Positions 4,807 to 5,948 of a stretch of DNA of 5,948 bases are shown here, in pieces. The DNA comes from DASXTB01 sp036505615 (GTDB taxonomy: Bacteria > Acidobacteriota > UBA6911 > JACQSX01): positions 1 through 5,948 of the forward strand of contig DASXTB010000211.1 in NCBI GenBank assembly GCA_036505615.1, in the 5' to 3' direction. The translations under genes were made by a program, and so were the position numbers. The notes below the pieces were generated by a model. The model ran no database searches, was not told the DNA's origin, and saw nothing but the letters and a program-made list of their open reading frames with translations. Every line of letters begins with the position of its first letter. Positions within the stretch are counted from its first letter, which is position 1.

Positions 4807-4917
4807 ATGGATCATTTGCCGCAAAAGAATCGACATGAAATGTTCGGATATCGAGGAGACTGTGAGTCTGCAGACAAATCCAACACCAATAATGCCCAAC
4901 CAATAAGGAGGGATTAG
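4807..4917 (+). CDS. Small 36-residue protein upstream of the tautomerase
   Basis: ATG 4807 has a near-ideal ribosome binding site, AGGAGGA at 4793-4799, with 8 bases between GGAGG and the ATG. The frame runs 36 codons to TAG 4915-4917, starting MDHLPQKNRHEMFGYRGDCE and continuing as a hydrophilic, Asn-rich tail. It has one Cys (C19), no signal peptide and no membrane segment. The tautomerase ATG begins two bases after its stop, and the tautomerase ribosome binding site (AAGGAGG, 4905-4911) is inside its last codons, so the two are likely translationally coupled. I do not recognise the peptide. It may be a functional small protein of the same unit, a leader peptide, or the remains of a longer gene. 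The Shine-Dalgarno match is the main evidence. Confidence 0.6.
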   Translation: MDHLPQKNRHEMFGYRGDCESADKSNTNNAQPIRRD

Positions 4918-4919
4918 AT

Positions 4920-5399
4920 ATGCCTTTATGGAAAGTTTATCATCCTGTCGGAGCGTTCACTGCTGAAGACAAAAAAAAGCTGGCCAAGCAGGTTACGGAG
5001 GTGTATGCGAGCATCCCGATCCCTAAGTTCTATGTGGTGTTCATTTTTGAGGAGGTAGCCAAGGACTCCTGCTTTGTAGGTGGCGAGCCCAATAACAAAT
5101 TTGTCCGGTTCAAGATCGACCAAATTGCTAGGACGTTACCCAGTCCGGTCCTCAGAGAATGGTGGATCAGGACACTTGATCAAGTCATTGCTCCCTTCGT
5201 AAAGGACAAGGGGTATGATTGGGAGATTTCCATTGACGAGACACCTTTTGATCTTTGGTCTCTTCAAGGGGAACTTGCTCCGCCTTTTGAATCTGTAGCT
5301 GAGAAGCGGTGGGTTAAGGAAAATAAGCCGAGTCCCTATACCTTAGCGGAAAAGCTTCCTGTCAATCTCATCCTCGCTCCCGGAATAGCGGTCCGTTAG
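4920..5399 (+). CDS. Tautomerase-superfamily protein, cis-CaaD/oxalocrotonate-tautomerase-like
   Basis: A 159-residue protein beginning MPLW, so that removal of Met exposes the N-terminal proline which is the catalytic base in this superfamily. MPLWKVYHPVGAFTAEDKKK, FYVVFIFEEV, FVGGEPNNKFVRFKIDQIAR (52-71) and WEISIDETPFDLWSLQG (101-117) fit the fused beta-alpha-beta tautomerase type related to cis-3-chloroacrylate dehalogenase (Pfam Tautomerase_3, by recollection). R71 is the likely counterpart of an active-site arginine of cis-CaaD. I see no counterpart of its His28, so dehalogenase activity is not claimed. The substrate is unknown; keto-enol tautomerisation of an aromatic breakdown product is the family's usual chemistry. 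It is a cytoplasmic protein with no signal peptide. Start supported by GGAGG 8 bases ahead. It is probably under control of the MarR regulator two genes upstream. Confidence 0.82.
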   Translation: MPLWKVYHPVGAFTAEDKKKLAKQVTEVYASIPIPKFYVVFIFEEVAKDSCFVGGEPNNKFVRFKIDQIARTLPSPVLREWWIRTLDQVIAPFVKDKGYDWEISIDETPFDLWSLQGELAPPFESVAEKRWVKENKPSPYTLAEKLPVNLILAPGIAVR

Positions 5400-5440
5400 G
5401 TTCCGGCTTAGCTGGCTGTGAACGTTCGCGGAGAGTCGTA

Positions 5441-5485
5441 CCCAAGAGAGATGACGGCCCACAGGGCAACGTCATCTTTCTTGGG
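5441..5485 (+). terminator. Strong nested hairpin after the tautomerase gene
   Basis: CCCAAGAGAGATGACG (5441-5456) pairs with CGTCATCTTTCTTGGG (5470-5485) over 16 positions with a single G-T mismatch. Inside, GCCC (5457-5460) pairs with GGGC (5464-5467) around a 3-base loop, leaving a 2-base AA bulge. It starts 42 bases after the tautomerase stop. No T-run follows, so it may act as an imperfect or bidirectional terminator or as a 3'-end stabiliser. The nearly unbroken 45-nt fold is the strongest structure in the window. Confidence 0.6.
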
Positions 5486-5500
5486 ACAAATTGTTACCTC

Positions 5501-5746
5501 CTTCGGCAAGTGTCCTCGCTGGTCCTTTGTATTAGCGTGACCAGAAACTGTCGCGCCACGATGCACGTGACTCACATTGCCCGCCGACTCGGGCCCACCC
5601 TCGCCGACGTCATCTTGCCAGATGGCACCAATGTCAATCACACTCTGGTCAAAGACGGCTGGTGCTGGTGGTATCGGAAGTATGCCGCGGCTCACCACAG
5701 CTTGGTGCAATCTCTGCCCCCGCATCCCCCTACCCCCCCCCTGTAA
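5501..5746 (+). pseudogene. Decayed C-terminal fragment of a staphylococcal-nuclease-like protein
   Basis: The frame contains TLADVILPDGTNVNHTLVKD then GWCWWYRKYA, at about 5597-5686. This is characteristic of the C-terminal half of secreted SNase-type (thermonuclease) domains. A weaker match upstream, RQVSSLVL...VT (5504-5542), resembles the helix and strand before it. The N-terminal half with the calcium site and the first catalytic Arg/Glu is absent. The position where the family has Tyr-Gly-Arg reads Leu-Gly-Pro, so the last catalytic arginine is lost. After YRKYA the expected continuation is replaced by a Pro-rich tail from a C-rich tract, including nine consecutive C at 5733-5741. There is no ribosome binding site before GTG 5510. 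I regard it as a relic. Confidence 0.7.
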
Positions 5747-5801
5747 CGCGCTCCTGGACAAGCTTTACCTGCCTCAGCGTGATGCGAATCGGAGGGGTTA
5801 A

Positions 5802-5948
5802 ATGATGAATAATTCACTCCACCGCAACCACAATTTCTTTTCTTTCAGCGATTTCCCAATATCCTGCAACCATCCGAATTTACTAGAACCTATCTCAAAA
5901 TTGCTTCAGGAGCATGGTGATGGATGCCAGTTGCACAAAACCCAGGAA
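5802..5948 (+). CDS. Unknown protein, N-terminal part, runs off the window
   Basis: ATG 5802 (or the adjacent ATG 5805) is preceded by GGAGGGG at 5791-5797, an ideal Shine-Dalgarno at 6 or 9 bases spacing. The frame is then open for 49 codons to the window edge. The peptide begins MMNNSLHRNHNFFSFSDFPI and continues with CNHPN, LLEPISKLLQEHGDGCQLHK. It is His- and Asn-rich at the start, with a likely helix LLEPISKLLQEH. There is no signal peptide, and I do not recognise a family. Base composition is lower in GC than the nuclease relic upstream. The stop is outside the window. Confidence 0.5.
   Translation, partial: MMNNSLHRNHNFFSFSDFPISCNHPNLLEPISKLLQEHGDGCQLHKTQE

Noticed and set aside
5408..5761. 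117-codon minus-strand frame
   Set aside because: It is antisense to the nuclease relic and runs through the strong hairpin; the plus-strand nuclease motif explains the sequence.
1..5948. CRISPR array, tRNA or rRNA genes
   Set aside because: No regularly spaced repeats and no tRNA- or rRNA-like segments were seen; the repeats present are two-copy and irregularly spaced.

Overview
The window is bacterial chromosome sequence of moderate GC: short, mostly plus-strand genes separated by long, repeat-bearing intergenic stretches. The organism cannot be fixed from the sequence alone. The Crp/Fnr C-terminus (LLNIVLHD), the stand-alone receiver, the small lipoproteins, the MPLW-type tautomerase and the nuclease remnant (NVNHTLVKDGWCWWYRKYA) together suggest Nitrospira or a relative. 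That is inference from remembered family resemblance, not a search result.

Layout. Positions 1-991 hold no convincing gene: an open frame entering from the left edge, a hairpin, a palindrome and the first copy of a two-block repeat. At 992-1645 lies a Crp/Fnr-family regulator with a good ribosome binding site, followed by a perfect 18-bp palindrome and a single-domain response regulator (1831-2205). From 2268 to 3527 is a duplicated locus. The full copy (2811-3527) encodes a probable lipoprotein with a CsgG/TolB-N-like domain. The upstream copy (2316-2516) lost about 99 codons in frame and was joined to an unrelated membrane-spanning tail. Positions 3528-4215 are non-coding but contain several inverted repeats.

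The second half is a compact regulatory unit: a MarR-family regulator (about 4240-4710), a previously uncalled 36-residue reading frame with a strong ribosome binding site (4807-4917), and a tautomerase-superfamily protein (4920-5399) starting two bases after it. The same 18-bp motif (16 of 18 positions identical) sits in opposite orientations just before marR and just before the small gene plus tautomerase. This suggests the MarR protein controls both its own gene and the downstream pair, and it is the most coherent system in the window.

Downstream, a strong 45-nt nested hairpin (5441-5485) closes the tautomerase unit. A decayed C-terminal piece of a staphylococcal-type nuclease follows (about 5501-5746), with proline where the catalytic arginine is expected and a run of nine C. 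A new gene with a strong ribosome binding site starts at 5802 and leaves the window open. Paralogous debris, direct repeats and the nuclease relic indicate an accessory, rearranging region.
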